From Mycobacterium sp. 1245805.9 (GTDB taxonomy: Bacteria; Actinomycetota; Actinomycetes; Mycobacteriales; Mycobacteriaceae): 38,124 bases of DNA. A program made the translations under genes and the position numbers. Positions 8,625-17,934 of the stretch are shown here, one piece after another. Each line of letters starts with the position of its first letter. The first letter of the stretch is position 1. The notes below the pieces were generated by a model. That model searched no databases and was not told where the DNA came from. It saw only the letters and a list, made by a program, of their open reading frames with translations. The stretch is from contig NZ_LZKR01000050.1 of NCBI RefSeq assembly GCF_001672915.1, positions 1 through 38,124 on the forward strand, in the 5' to 3' direction.

Positions 8625-9293
8625 TCATGAGGATTCGGTGACGAGGCCGATGCATGTTGCCGTGAGCACCCGGGTGAGGGCGGACGGGAATTCGATGTTC
8701 CACTCGGGCACCAGCACCTCCGGCTCGTCGGCGTAGGCGTTGGTGAGCCGCTCCGGCGGATTGGCGATGTGCCAGAAGGCGGCGGCCAGCGAGTAGGCGG
8801 CGATCAAGATGTCGAAGGAGCCGGACCGGCCGAGCGCCGGCAGCGCGCGTTCGATCGCCTCGGCCAGCGCGACGGCGGCCGCGGAGATGGTGCGCCGGAT
8901 GTCGACGACTCGCTCGACCTCCACCTCGTGCTCGAGGTGCAGGTGCAGATTGGCGAGCAGGTCGCAGAACAGCGGGTCGGCGGCCAGCCCGTTGGCCAGC
9001 GTCTCGGCCACCCGCGCCGGCGACATCGGACCCGGCTCGCCGAGTTGCTCGCACACGGAAGTCGACCACCGCACCCAGCCCTCGGCGGCGAGGTGCAGCA
9101 GGACCTCCTTGTGCGAGGTGAAGTAGCGGCGCACTGCCGAATAGTGGATTCCGGCGCGACTGGCGACGGCGGTCAGCGTGACCGACGCAACGCCCGTCTC
9201 GACCGCGAGCGACCGCGCGGCTTCGACGAGTGCCGCCGCACGCTGGCGCTTGTTCTCCTCCGTGCGGGCGCGCTGGAAGGTAAGTTGCGCCAT
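8625..9293 (-). CDS. TetR family regulator of the MmpS/MmpL genes, Rv0452-like
   Basis: The 222-residue product has a typical TetR N-terminal helix-turn-helix (VTLTAVASRAGIHYSAVRRYF, split over residues about 35-55) and a variable C-terminal ligand domain. Its position next to, and divergent from, mmpS4-mmpL4 matches Rv0452. The ATG at 9293 is chosen over a GTG at 9311 because TATCCT lies exactly six bases upstream as a leaderless -10. The -10 overlaps a repeat operator (9303-9324), so autorepression is likely. It probably controls both MmpS/MmpL pairs: the divergent mmpS4-mmpL4 and the downstream pair on its own strand. The ligand is unknown. Confidence 0.88.
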   Translation of the reverse strand: MAQLTFQRARTEENKRQRAAALVEAARSLAVETGVASVTLTAVASRAGIHYSAVRRYFTSHKEVLLHLAAEGWVRWSTSVCEQLGEPGPMSPARVAETLANGLAADPLFCDLLANLHLHLEHEVEVERVVDIRRTISAAAVALAEAIERALPALGRSGSFDILIAAYSLAAAFWHIANPPERLTNAYADEPEVLVPEWNIEFPSALTRVLTATCIGLVTESS

Positions 9294-9299
9294 CGGGCG

Positions 9300-9305
9300 A
9301 GGATA
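9300..9305 (-). promoter_or_regulatory. -10 box of leaderless tetR promoter
   Basis: On the minus strand TATCCT is followed by six bases and the ATG of the TetR gene. Its upstream bases are shared with the first direct repeat of the operator, so a bound regulator would block RNA polymerase. Confidence 0.5.
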
Positions 9306-9347
9306 ACGCACATTGTGTGATTTGTATAACGCACGTCATGTGATTTG
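9303..9347. promoter_or_regulatory. Tandem 22-bp repeats, probable TetR operator
   Basis: Two direct copies, 9303-9324 and 9326-9347, are identical at 19 of 22 positions. Both begin ATAACGCAC and end TGTGATTTG. The core of each is itself a short inverted repeat (CACA/TGTG in the first, CAC/GTG in the second). They sit against the TetR gene start and cover its -10, as expected for an autoregulatory operator. Confidence 0.7.
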
Positions 9348-9377
9348 TGCCAGGTCACAGCTCGCAGACGTTTTCCG

Positions 9378-9400
9378 GTTACGCACGTGATATGCGTTAC
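9378..9400. promoter_or_regulatory. Third operator-like inverted repeat
   Basis: The arms GTTACGCA and TGCGTTAC flank seven bases and pair at seven of eight positions. The left arm repeats the ACGCACGT core of the tandem repeats at 9303-9347, so the same TetR protein may bind here. It lies on the mmpS4 side of the divergent control region. Confidence 0.6.
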
Positions 9401-9465
9401 ACTCCAGGGCGCGAGGGGAAGGAGTCAACGGTCCCGGGCCGGGTGACAATCCAGCCGTGATTTAC

Positions 9466-9484
9466 TTAGGTAAGCCTTGGCTGT
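9466..9484 (+). promoter_or_regulatory. IdeR-like iron box upstream of mmpS4
   Basis: TTAGGTAAGCCTTGGCTGT matches 15 of 19 positions of the IdeR consensus TWAGGTWAGSCTWACCTWA by my count, best in the left half. It lies about 115 bases before the mmpS4 start. In M. tuberculosis mmpS4-mmpL4 is known to be iron-repressed through IdeR. The rest of the 9294-9599 gap holds only the TetR operators and no gene. Confidence 0.6.
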
Positions 9485-9599
9485 ACTCCAACCGGGATCG
9501 GCGGACGGGCGCAGCGCGGCGATCCGTAGTTGACCACGTTCGGCGGCGACGGACCGCACGCAGAACCACCGACCGCTGAAAGGGATTCCAATTATCAAG

Positions 9600-10022
9600 T
9601 TGCTGTCCCGAACCTGGATTCCACTGATCATCCTGGCGGTCGTGATGGTCGGTGGCTTCATCGTGTATCGGGTCCACGGCTACTTCGGCTCGGAAAAGCG
9701 CGAATCGTATGCCGACAGCAACCTGCAGAACCCCAAGCCGTTCAACCCGAAACGCATTGTCTACGAGGTCTTCGGGCCGCCCGGAACCGTCGCCGACATC
9801 AGCTATTTCGACGTGAACGCCGACCCGCAGCGCATCGAGGGCGCACCGCTGCCGTGGACGCTGCGCGTCACCACCGACAAGGCGGCCATGATGGGAAACC
9901 TGACGGCGCGGGGCGATAGCGACAGCATCGGCTGCCGCATCACGGTGGACGACGTGGTGAAGGCCGAGCGAATTTCCACCGGGGTGCACGCCTTCACCTT
10001 CTGCGTGGTGAAGTCCGCGTGA
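9600..10022 (+). CDS. mmpS4: MmpS4, membrane accessory protein of siderophore export
   Basis: The 140-residue product has a transmembrane helix at about residues 5-22 right at the N-terminus, then the MmpS periplasmic domain ([17 protein letters not shown], later [11 protein letters not shown]) and a C-terminal CVVKSA. Length and sequence fit MmpS4, which with MmpL4 exports mycobactin and carboxymycobactin. The start is uncertain: a TTG at 9600 gives the usual length, and no ATG or GTG lies in frame nearby. AAAGGG at 9579-9584 is 15 bases from the TTG but six from an ATT at 9591. The stop overlaps the mmpL4 GTG start (GTGA). Control by TetR operators and an iron box is suggested by the upstream region. 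Confidence 0.9.
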   Translation: MLSRTWIPLIILAVVMVGGFIVYRVHGYFGSEKRESYADSNLQNPKPFNPKRIVYEVFGPPGTVADISYFDVNADPQRIEGAPLPWTLRVTTDKAAMMGNLTARGDSDSIGCRITVDDVVKAERISTGVHAFTFCVVKSA

Positions 10023-12907
10023 GCACGAAATTTGCCGAGTTCGCGCGCGACACCCACCCCGAGCGGCCGTTCCTCGCGCGGCTGATCCACACCCTCGCGG
10101 TGCCGATCATCCTGTTCTGGGTGGGCGTGGCCATCGTGCTGAGCCTGTTCGTCCCGTCGCTGGAAGTGGTCGGGCAGGAGCGGTCGGTGTCGCTAAGCCC
10201 AAAGGACGCACCGTCATTCGTGGCGATGAAGCAGATCGGCCACGCGTTCAACGAGGGCGAGACCGACAGCTCGGCGATGATCGTGCTGGAGGGCAACCAG
10301 CCCCTCGGCGACGACGCCCACCGGTACTACGACACCATCATCCGCAAGTTGCGCGACGACAAGGCGCACGTGCTCAGCATCCAGGACTTCTGGGGCGATC
10401 CGCTCACGGCGGCGGGCGCGCAGAGCAACGACGGCAAGGCCGTCACCGTGCAGGTCAACCTCGCCGGTAATCAGGGCGAGCCGCTGGCCAACGAATCCGT
10501 CGAATCCGTCCGCAACATCGTGAACAGCGTGCCCGCGCCGCCCGGGGTCAAGGCGTACGTCACCGGGGTCTCGGCGATGGCCGCGGACCTGCACCACAGC
10601 GGCGACAAGTCCATGGTCAGGATCACCCTGACGACGGTCGCGGTGATCCTCATCGTGTTGCTGTTCGTCTACCGGTCGATCCTCACCGTGATCCTGTTGC
10701 TGATCACGGTGGGCTTCGAATTGACCGCGGCGCGCGGAGCAGTCGCGGTGATAGGGCACTTCGGGCTCATCGGGCTGTCCACCTTCGCGGTCAGCCTGCT
10801 CACCTCGCTGGCGATCGCGGCCGGGACGGACTACGGCATCTTCATCGTCGGCCGCTATCAGGAGGCCCGCCACGCCGGCGAAGACAAGGAATCGGCCTTC
10901 TACACCATGTACCGCGGGACGGCCCACGTCATCCTGGGCTCCGGCCTGACGATCGCCGGGGCGATGTTCTGCCTCAGCTTCGCGCGGATGCCGTACTTCC
11001 AGACCCTCGGCATTCCGTGCGCGGTGGGGATGCTGCTCGCGGTGCTGGTCGCGCTCACGCTGGGCCCCGCGATCCTCACCGTCGGCAGCCGGTTCGGCGT
11101 CTTCGACCCCAAGCGCAAGCTCGGGGTCCGTGGCTGGCGCCGGGTCGGCACCGCGGTGGTCCGCTGGCCGCTTCCGATCCTCGCCGTCACGTGTGCGGTC
11201 GCCCTCGTCGGCCTGCTGACCCTGCCGGGCTACCGGGCCAACTACAACGACCGCGAGTACCTGCCCAGCACCATCCCCGCCAACGCGGGCCTGACGGCAG
11301 CGGATCGCCACTTCTCCCAGGCCCGGATGAAGCCGGAGATCCTGATGATCCAGGCCAACCACGACATGCGTAACCCGACCGACTTCCTGGTCCTGGACAG
11401 GTTGGCCAAGGGCATCTTTCGGGTCCCGGGCATATCCCGCGTCCAGGCGATCACCCGGCCCGACGGGACGACGATGGACCACACGTCGATCCCGTTCCAG
11501 ATGAGCATGCAGAACGCCGCCCAGACACAGACCATGAAATACCAGCGTGACCAGATGGACAACATGGTCAAGCAGGCCGACGAGATGACCAAGACGATCG
11601 CCAACATGCAGCGGATGTACGACCTGATGACGCAGCTCGTCGCCACCACGCACCGCATGGTCGGCGACACCGAAGAGATGCAGCAGATCACCAACGAGCT
11701 ACGGGATCGCATCTCGGACTTCGACGACTTCTGGCGGCCGATCCGCAGCTACTTCTATTGGGAGAGGCACTGTTTCGACATTCCGATCTGCTGGTCGATT
11801 CGCTCAATATTCGACGCGCTCGACGGCGTCGATCAGATCACCGACAAATTGAACGCGCTGGTGGTCGACATCAAAGACCTGGACCGGCTGATGCCGCAGA
11901 TGATCGCCCAGTTCCCGCCGATGATCCAGACCATGGAGAACATGCGGACCATGATGCTGGACATGCACAGCACCATGTCCGGGATCTTCGACCAGATGAA
12001 CGAGATGAGCGACAACGCCACGGCGATGGGCCACGCCTTCGACGCCTCCAAGAACGACGACTCGTTCTATCTGCCGCCGGAAGTGTTCAAGAACAAAGAC
12101 TTTCAGCGCGCCATGAAGAACTTCCTGTCCCCCGACGGGCGCGCGGCGCGCATGATCATCCTGCATCGCGGCGATCCCGCGTCGGCCGAGGGCATCGCCA
12201 GCATCGACAAGATACGCACCGCGGCCGAGGAGTCGCTCAAGGGAACCCCGCTGGAGGACGCGAAGATCTACGTGGCCGGCACGGGCGCCGTCTTCAAGGA
12301 CATCGCCGAGGGCGCCAAGTGGGACCTGGTGATCGCCGGCGTTTCCTCGCTGTGCCTGATCTTCATCATCATGCTGATCCTGACCCGCGCGCTGGTCGCC
12401 GCCGCCGTCATCGTTGGCACGGTGGCGGTTTCGCTGGGCGCTTCATTCGGGCTGTCGGTGCTCGTCTGGCAGCACATTCTCGGCATCGACTTGCACTGGA
12501 TGGTGCTGGCGATGTCCGTGATCGTGTTGTTGGCCGTCGGCTCCGACTACAACCTGTTGTTGGTCTCCCGCTTCAAACAGGAGATTCATGCCGGCCTGAA
12601 CACGGGCATCATCCGGTCGATGGGCGGCACCGGCAAGGTGGTGACCAACGCGGGCCTGGTGTTCGCCTTCACGATGGCGTCCATGGTCGTCAGCGACGTG
12701 CGGATCGTCGGGCAGGTGGGCACCACCATCGGGCTGGGCCTGATGTTCGACACGCTGATCATCCGCGCGTTCATGACCCCGTCGATCGCCGCCCTGCTGG
12801 GCCGCTGGTTCTGGTGGCCGATGCGGGTGCGTTCCCGGCCGCTGCGGGTTCCGGCGCAGCCGGTGCAGCCGCACCCGCCGGACCGCTCCCTGGCCTACAG
12901 CGACTAA
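10019..12907 (+). CDS. mmpL4: MmpL4, RND-type siderophore exporter
   Basis: The 962-residue inner-membrane transporter matches MmpL4 throughout, starting with MSTKFA and the early [15 protein letters not shown] segment. The MmpL plan is complete: helix 1, periplasmic domain 1, helices 2-6, periplasmic domain 2 with a long Met/Gln-rich helical hairpin (about residues 495-565), then helices 7-12. Proton-relay Asp-Tyr pairs are at Asp271 (GTDYGIF) and Asp843 (GSDYNLL). The GTG start overlaps the mmpS4 stop, so the two are coupled and form one complex. In M. tuberculosis MmpL4 and MmpL5 are partly redundant in siderophore export and recycling. Nothing looks broken. Confidence 0.95.
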   Translation: MSTKFAEFARDTHPERPFLARLIHTLAVPIILFWVGVAIVLSLFVPSLEVVGQERSVSLSPKDAPSFVAMKQIGHAFNEGETDSSAMIVLEGNQPLGDDAHRYYDTIIRKLRDDKAHVLSIQDFWGDPLTAAGAQSNDGKAVTVQVNLAGNQGEPLANESVESVRNIVNSVPAPPGVKAYVTGVSAMAADLHHSGDKSMVRITLTTVAVILIVLLFVYRSILTVILLLITVGFELTAARGAVAVIGHFGLIGLSTFAVSLLTSLAIAAGTDYGIFIVGRYQEARHAGEDKESAFYTMYRGTAHVILGSGLTIAGAMFCLSFARMPYFQTLGIPCAVGMLLAVLVALTLGPAILTVGSRFGVFDPKRKLGVRGWRRVGTAVVRWPLPILAVTCAVALVGLLTLPGYRANYNDREYLPSTIPANAGLTAADRHFSQARMKPEILMIQANHDMRNPTDFLVLDRLAKGIFRVPGISRVQAITRPDGTTMDHTSIPFQMSMQNAAQTQTMKYQRDQMDNMVKQADEMTKTIANMQRMYDLMTQLVATTHRMVGDTEEMQQITNELRDRISDFDDFWRPIRSYFYWERHCFDIPICWSIRSIFDALDGVDQITDKLNALVVDIKDLDRLMPQMIAQFPPMIQTMENMRTMMLDMHSTMSGIFDQMNEMSDNATAMGHAFDASKNDDSFYLPPEVFKNKDFQRAMKNFLSPDGRAARMIILHRGDPASAEGIASIDKIRTAAEESLKGTPLEDAKIYVAGTGAVFKDIAEGAKWDLVIAGVSSLCLIFIIMLILTRALVAAAVIVGTVAVSLGASFGLSVLVWQHILGIDLHWMVLAMSVIVLLAVGSDYNLLLVSRFKQEIHAGLNTGIIRSMGGTGKVVTNAGLVFAFTMASMVVSDVRIVGQVGTTIGLGLMFDTLIIRAFMTPSIAALLGRWFWWPMRVRSRPLRVPAQPVQPHPPDRSLAYSD

Positions 12908-12932
12908 TCCGTAATCTCCGTCGCTCCGAATA
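12905..12932 (+). promoter_or_regulatory. SigK-type promoter of the dipZ-like gene
   Basis: The -35 TAATCC (12905-12910) and -10 CCGAATA (12926-12932) are 15 bases apart, and the ATG follows six bases after the -10. This is the same geometry as the promoter at 14633-14660. It resembles the mycobacterial SigK motif recalled as CCATCC and CGAATA-like. The -35 overlaps the mmpL4 stop codon. Confidence 0.65.
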
Positions 12933-12938
12933 ACACCC

Positions 12939-14630
12939 ATGCCCACAGTCGCGTTGATCGGATTCCTCGGCGGCCTGATCACCGGCATTTCGCCGTGCAT
13001 CCTGCCGGTGCTTCCGGTGGTGTTCTTCTCGGGGGCCGGCAGCTCGCGTGACGCCAGCCCCGCCGCCCGGCCGTACCTGGTGATCGCCGGGCTGGTCTGC
13101 AGCTTCAGCGCGGTCACCCTGGCCGGCTCGGCCCTGCTGTCGGCGCTGCACCTGCCGCAGGACGCGATCCGCTGGGCCGCGCTGGTGACGCTGACGCTCA
13201 TCGGCCTCGGCTTGATCTTCCCGGCTCTGGCCCACCTGATCGAGCGCCCGTTCGCCCGCATCCCGCTGCCTCAGCTCGGCCCGAAGCGCTTGAGCGGCAA
13301 CGGTTTCGGGCTCGGGCTGACGCTGGGCGCGCTGTATGTGCCGTGCGCGGGACCGGTGCTGGCGGCCATCGTCGTCGCGGGCGGCACCGCCTCCATCGGC
13401 CCGCCGGTGCTGGTGCTGACGGCGGCGTTCGCGATCGGCACCGCGCTGCCGCTGCTGGTTTTCGCGCTGGCCGGGCGCCGCCTCGCCGAGCGCGTCTCCG
13501 CATTCCGCCGCCGGCAACACGTGGTCCGGGTCGCCGGCGGAATCACGATGATCGTGCTGGCCGTGGCGCTGGTCGTCAACCTGCCCGCCACGCTGCAGCG
13601 CGCCGTCCCCGACTACACGACCGCGATGCAAAAAGACATCGGGGCCAACCAGATTCGCTCCCAGCTGGGCGGCGCGGTGACGGGCCAGCTCGCCGACTGC
13701 GTAGACGGCTCCGCCTCCTTGCAGCAGTGCGGCCCGGCGCCAGCCCTCACCGGGATCACCGGGTGGCTCAACACCCCGGGCGGCGCGCCGATCGACCTGG
13801 CCGCCCTGCGCGGCAAGGTGGTCCTGATCGACTTCTGGGCCTACTCCTGCATCAACTGCCAGCGCGCCATCCCACATGCGGTGGGCTGGTACGACCGCTA
13901 CCGCGACGACGGCTTGGTCGTCATCGGGGTGCACACCCCCGAGTACGCGTTCGAACGGGTTCCGGCCAACGTGGCCAGCGGCGCCGCCGCACTGCACATC
14001 GCCTATCCCGTTGCGCTGGACAACGACTACGCGACCTGGAACGCCTACCAGAACCTGTATTGGCCGGCCGAGTACCTCATCGACGCCAACGGGGCGATCC
14101 GCCACACCAAGTTCGGCGAGGGCGACTACGACACGACCGAAAAGCTGATCCGCGACTTGCTGGTCGCCGCCAACCCGGGCGTCAAGTTGCCCGCCGCGAC
14201 GGACACGGTGGACGCCACCCCGCGGACCCGGCTCACGCCGGAGACCTACCTGGGCGCCGGCAAGGCCGTCAACTACGGCGGCGCCGGCGAATACAAGGCG
14301 GGCACCGCCACGTTTGCGTATCCGCCGGGGATGCCCGACGACCGGTTCGCGCTGCGCGGGCGCTGGACACTGGACGACCAGGGCGCCACCGCGGACGGCG
14401 ACGGTTCTTCTGAGGCCGCCATCCGGCTGAACTACACCGGCAGGAACGTCTACGTCGTCGTCGGTGGCACCGGCACGATCACCGTGACCCGGGGCGGCAA
14501 GACCACCGCGACCGCGATCGGCGGGCCGCCCACCCTGCATCAGATCGCCTCCGACGACACCGCGCACCGCGACCAGCTCGACATGCAGGTCGGCAAAGGC
14601 CTGCAAGTGTTTTCGTTCACATTCGGCTGA
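12939..14630 (+). CDS. dipZ: DipZ-like fusion of CcdA membrane domain and thioredoxin domain
   Basis: The 563-residue product has three parts. Residues 1-215 form a six-helix CcdA/DsbD-beta-like domain with the two redox Pro-Cys motifs at Cys20 (SPCILP) and Cys136 (VPCAGP). Residues about 260-420 are a TlpA/thioredoxin-like domain with the active site Cys304-Ile-Asn-Cys307. The remaining 140 residues form a beta-rich C-terminal domain like that of mycobacterial DipZ. Such proteins carry electrons across the membrane to extracytoplasmic thiols. In M. tuberculosis dipZ lies in the mpt70/mpt83 locus and belongs to the SigK regulon. Here it sits directly before the sigK operon with its own SigK-type leaderless promoter. 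It is shorter than the roughly 695-residue Rv2874 product. Confidence 0.85.
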   Translation: MPTVALIGFLGGLITGISPCILPVLPVVFFSGAGSSRDASPAARPYLVIAGLVCSFSAVTLAGSALLSALHLPQDAIRWAALVTLTLIGLGLIFPALAHLIERPFARIPLPQLGPKRLSGNGFGLGLTLGALYVPCAGPVLAAIVVAGGTASIGPPVLVLTAAFAIGTALPLLVFALAGRRLAERVSAFRRRQHVVRVAGGITMIVLAVALVVNLPATLQRAVPDYTTAMQKDIGANQIRSQLGGAVTGQLADCVDGSASLQQCGPAPALTGITGWLNTPGGAPIDLAALRGKVVLIDFWAYSCINCQRAIPHAVGWYDRYRDDGLVVIGVHTPEYAFERVPANVASGAAALHIAYPVALDNDYATWNAYQNLYWPAEYLIDANGAIRHTKFGEGDYDTTEKLIRDLLVAANPGVKLPAATDTVDATPRTRLTPETYLGAGKAVNYGGAGEYKAGTATFAYPPGMPDDRFALRGRWTLDDQGATADGDGSSEAAIRLNYTGRNVYVVVGGTGTITVTRGGKTTATAIGGPPTLHQIASDDTAHRDQLDMQVGKGLQVFSFTFG

Positions 14631-14632
14631 GC

Positions 14633-14660
14633 CCGTCCATTTCGCCGGCGGCTCCGAATA
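14633..14660 (+). promoter_or_regulatory. SigK-type promoter of the sigK-rskA operon
   Basis: The -35 CCGTCC (14633-14638), a 15-base spacer and the -10 CCGAATA (14654-14660) precede the GTG at 14667 by six bases. Aligned without gaps to the dipZ-like promoter, both share TCC in the -35 and GCTCCGAATAAC around the -10. It predicts autoregulation of sigK through the whole operon. Confidence 0.65.
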
Positions 14661-14666
14661 ACCGGT

Positions 14667-15965
14667 GTGGATCAACACAGAGCCCGCTCGGTCGCGGTAA
14701 TCGGCAGCGGCGTCGCCGGCCTCACCGCCGCCTACGTCCTGTCCGGGCGTGACCGGGTCACCCTGTACGAGGCCGACGCGCGGCTCGGCGGCCACGCGCA
14801 CACCCACTACGTCGACGACGGTGACGGCCGGATGGTCGCCGTCGACTCGGCGTTCCTGGTGCACAACGACCGGACCTACCCCACGTTGTGCCGGTTGTTC
14901 GCCGAGCTGGGTGTGGCGACCCAGGAGGCGGAGATGTCGATGTCGGTGCGCGCCGACGACATCGGGCTCGAATACGCTGGGGCCCTGGGCGTTTCGGGCC
15001 TGTTCGCCTGCCGGCAGTCGCTGCGGCCGCGCCACCTGCTGATGCTCGCTGAGATCGTCCGCTTCCACCGCGCCGCGTCGCGGCTGCTGGACGACACCGG
15101 CCCGGACGACCTGGAGACGCTCGAGGCCTTCCTGAACCGGCACCGCTTCTCCCCGCATTTCGTCGACTACTTCATCACGCCGCTGGTGGCGGCGGTGTGG
15201 TCCTGCGCCGCGGGTGACGCCCTGCACTACCCGGCCCGGTACCTGTTCGTCTTCCTCGCCCACCACGGCATGCTGTCGGTCTTCGGCTCCCCGACATGGC
15301 GCACCGTCACGGGCGGTTCGGCAAACTACGTGCGGGCCATCGCCGCTCGCCTGGATCGCGTCTCGACCGCGACGCCGGTGCACTCGCTGCGGCGGCTGCC
15401 CCACGGGGTGCTGGTGCGCGCGGGCCGCGACGCGCCGCGGATCTTCGACGCCGCCGTCGTCGCGGTGCACCCCGACCAGGCGCTGCTGCTGCTCGACAAC
15501 CCCACCCCGCGGGAGCGCGCCGTCCTGGGCGCCATCCCCTACTCGACCAACCGGGCGCAGCTGCACACCGACGAGTCCGTGCTGCCCCGCCACCGCCGCG
15601 CCCGCGCCTCGTGGAACTACCTGGTGACGCCCGGGCGCGACCACGTGGTGGTCAGCTACGACATCAGCCGGCTGATGCGGCTGGACGCAAGGCGCCGCTA
15701 CCTGGTCACCCTGGGCGGCCGGGACCGGGTGGACCCGGCCTCGGTGATCGCCGAGATGACCTACAGCCACCCGCTATATACCCCGGAATCCGTTGCCGCG
15801 CAAGCACGATTGGCGACGCGCGACGACGACCGGGTGGTGTTCGCGGGCGCGTACCACGGCTGGGGATTTCACGAGGACGGCGCCGCGTCCGGGCTGCGCG
15901 CGGCCCGGCGGATCGGCGCCGACTGGCCGGCCGCCGCCCGGCGGGAGGCGGTGGCCCCGTGCTGA
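14667..15965 (+). CDS. FAD-dependent amine oxidase-like protein, Rv0449c-like
   Basis: The 432-residue flavoprotein has an N-terminal Rossmann FAD motif (VIGSGVAGLTAAYVLS, residues about 10-25) and the second half of the binding site as LYEADARLGGHAH. A C-terminal FAD segment reads VVFAGAYHGWGFHEDGA. It belongs to the COG2907 amine-oxidase-like group that accompanies cyclopropane-fatty-acid synthase and DUF1365 genes in many bacteria. There it is thought to oxidise or reduce modified acyl chains rather than amines. It is the first gene of the sigK operon, with a GTG start six bases after a SigK-type -10 box. Its stop overlaps the next gene's start by seven bases. The exact reaction is unknown. 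Confidence 0.85.
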   Translation: MDQHRARSVAVIGSGVAGLTAAYVLSGRDRVTLYEADARLGGHAHTHYVDDGDGRMVAVDSAFLVHNDRTYPTLCRLFAELGVATQEAEMSMSVRADDIGLEYAGALGVSGLFACRQSLRPRHLLMLAEIVRFHRAASRLLDDTGPDDLETLEAFLNRHRFSPHFVDYFITPLVAAVWSCAAGDALHYPARYLFVFLAHHGMLSVFGSPTWRTVTGGSANYVRAIAARLDRVSTATPVHSLRRLPHGVLVRAGRDAPRIFDAAVVAVHPDQALLLLDNPTPRERAVLGAIPYSTNRAQLHTDESVLPRHRRARASWNYLVTPGRDHVVVSYDISRLMRLDARRRYLVTLGGRDRVDPASVIAEMTYSHPLYTPESVAAQARLATRDDDRVVFAGAYHGWGFHEDGAASGLRAARRIGADWPAAARREAVAPC

Positions 15966-16666
15966 CGCCCGCGATCTACCGCACCACCATCACCCATTCG
16001 CGCCGGGTTCCCGTGCAGCACCGGTTCGAATACCGAAGCTACAGCTGGTATGTCGACATCGACGACCTCCCCCGCCTGCCCTGGTGGCTGCGACCGTTCG
16101 CGCGATTCAATGCCCAGGACCACTTTTCGGGAGATGCGCGCGCCTCGCTGCGCGAGCGGCTCGGCACCTTCTTCGCCGACCACGGGCTGCCGCTGCCCGA
16201 GGGGCGGGTCACGGCCCTGTTGCAGGCGCGCGTCTTCGGCTACGTCTTCAACCCGCTGAGCGTCTTCTGGTGCCACGACCGAAACGGCCGACTGTGCAAC
16301 GTGATCGCCGAAGTCCACAACACCTACGGCGAGCGCCACGCCTACCTGTTGCCGCCGGCCGAGCTGCCCGTGGTGACGGCCAAGAACTTCTACGTCTCGC
16401 CGTTCAATCAGGTGGACGGCTACTACCTGGTACGGGCGCCACAACCCGGCGACGAAGTGGACATCACCGTGGCGCTGCATCGTGATCGCCGCCCGGCGGA
16501 CCCGGTCTTCACCGCCAATCTGCGCGGGCCGCGCCGACCGGCCACCACCAGCCAAGTCGCCATCATGCAGTTCATTTCACCGCTGGCCCCGCTGATGGTG
16601 GCCGCGCGAATCCGGATACAGGGGATCAAGTTGTGGCTACGTCGAGTTCCGGTGGTACCCCGATGA
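15959..16666 (+). CDS. DUF1365 family protein, Rv0448c-like
   Basis: This encodes 235 residues of the DUF1365 family, recognised by its early HSRRVPVQHRFEYRSYSWYVD segment, the central VFGYVFNPLSVFWCHD motif, and NTYGERHAY plus KNFYVSPFN. The function of the family is not established. It is nearly always next to cyclopropane-fatty-acid-synthase-like genes and flavin amine oxidases, which implies a role in lipid modification. Translation probably starts at the GTG at 15959 inside the end of the upstream gene. The stop overlaps the ufaA1 start as ATGA. No signal peptide is visible. Confidence 0.85.
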   Translation: MLTPAIYRTTITHSRRVPVQHRFEYRSYSWYVDIDDLPRLPWWLRPFARFNAQDHFSGDARASLRERLGTFFADHGLPLPEGRVTALLQARVFGYVFNPLSVFWCHDRNGRLCNVIAEVHNTYGERHAYLLPPAELPVVTAKNFYVSPFNQVDGYYLVRAPQPGDEVDITVALHRDRRPADPVFTANLRGPRRPATTSQVAIMQFISPLAPLMVAARIRIQGIKLWLRRVPVVPR

Positions 16667-17934
16667 GTGTCGACACCATTGAAAGAACCTCGGCGGCAAT
16701 CAATTCCGACCGCTGGCCAGCGGTCGCGGCCGTGCCGTCGGGCCCGCTCGCCGCGGCGTCGGGCGTCGTCGCGTGCCGGCTGCTGCGCCGCGCCGCCGCC
16801 CGGCTGCCGCTGCGCCTGGTCTACCCCGACGGCACCGTCGTCGGCGCGGCCGACCCGACGGCGCCCACCCTGTTCGTCCGCCGACCGGACGCGCTGGCCC
16901 GCCGCATCGGGCGGCACGGCCTGATCGGCTTCGGCGAGTCCTACATGGCCGGGGAATGGTCGTCGAACGACCTCACCGGCGCGTTGACGGTCCTGGCCTC
17001 GTCGGTGGCCGACCTGGTGCCGCGCACCCTGCAGCGGCTGCGGCCGCTCGGCCCGGCGTTCCGGCCCCGTTGGCGGGCCCCCAGCCGGGCGCGGGCCCGG
17101 CGCAATGTCGCCGAACACTACGACCTGTCGAACGAGTTGTTCGCCGAATTCCTCGACGAGACAATGACATACTCCGCCGCGCTGTTCCCCCGGCTGCCCG
17201 CCGCGCCGGAGGACCTGGCCGCCGCGCAACGCCGCAAGATCGACCGGCTGCTCGACGCGGCCGGGGTCGAACGCGGCAGCCGCGTCCTCGAGATCGGCAC
17301 CGGCTGGGGCGAGTTGTGCATCCGCGCGGCCGCCCGGGGCGCGCACGTCCGCTCGGTCACCCTGTCGGTCGAACAGCAGCGGCTGGCGCGGCAGCGGGTC
17401 GCCGCGGCGGGGCTGTCGGACCTGGTGGAGATCGAGCTGTGCGACTACCGCGACGTCGCCGGCAGCTACGACGCCGTCGTCTCGGTCGAGATGATCGAGG
17501 CGGTGGGATACCGTTCCTGGCCAACGTATTTCGCCGCCGTCGAACGCCTGGCGCGGCCCGGCGGGCGGGTCGCGATCCAGGTGATCACGATGCCGCACGA
17601 CCGGATGCTGGCCACCCGCAACACGCACACCTGGATCCAGAAGTACATCTTTCCCGGCGGGCTGTTGCCGTCCACGCGGGCGATCTCCGCTATCACCGGG
17701 CGGCACACAGGATTACGCACGGTCGAGGCGACCTCGCTGCGGGCCCATTACGCCGAGACGCTGCGGCTCTGGCGCGAACGGTTCGCGGCGCGGCGAGACG
17801 CGCTGGCGCGCCTGGGTTTCGACGAGGTGTTCGCCCGCATGTGGGAGCTGTACCTGGCGTACTCGGAGGCGGGGTTCCGGTCGGGCTACCTTGACGTGTA
17901 TCAGTGGACGTTCGCACGGGAGGCCCGCGCATGA
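16663..17934 (+). CDS. ufaA1: Cyclopropane-fatty-acid-synthase-like methyltransferase UfaA1
   Basis: The 423-residue SAM-dependent methyltransferase belongs to the Cfa/MycT family. The SAM-binding motif VLEIGTGWGEL lies near residues 208-218, preceded by the family signature NVAEHYDLSNELF and MTYSAALF, and followed by ITMPHDR and KYIFPGG. The M. tuberculosis counterpart, Rv0447c, has been reported to modify unsaturated fatty acids. Substrates would be acyl chains of membrane phospholipids using S-adenosylmethionine. The ATG at 16663 overlaps the previous stop; the earlier start at 16633 is less likely. The end overlaps the next gene by four bases, so the operon is tightly coupled. Confidence 0.9.
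   Translation: MSVDTIERTSAAINSDRWPAVAAVPSGPLAAASGVVACRLLRRAAARLPLRLVYPDGTVVGAADPTAPTLFVRRPDALARRIGRHGLIGFGESYMAGEWSSNDLTGALTVLASSVADLVPRTLQRLRPLGPAFRPRWRAPSRARARRNVAEHYDLSNELFAEFLDETMTYSAALFPRLPAAPEDLAAAQRRKIDRLLDAAGVERGSRVLEIGTGWGELCIRAAARGAHVRSVTLSVEQQRLARQRVAAAGLSDLVEIELCDYRDVAGSYDAVVSVEMIEAVGYRSWPTYFAAVERLARPGGRVAIQVITMPHDRMLATRNTHTWIQKYIFPGGLLPSTRAISAITGRHTGLRTVEATSLRAHYAETLRLWRERFAARRDALARLGFDEVFARMWELYLAYSEAGFRSGYLDVYQWTFAREARA

Noticed and set aside
12771..15770. Very long minus-strand open frame (999 codons) opposite the dipZ-like and amine oxidase genes
   Set aside because: Its translation is low-complexity Arg/Gly/Asp/His-rich with no recognisable domain, while the plus strand encodes clear conserved families. 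It is a GC-rich shadow frame.
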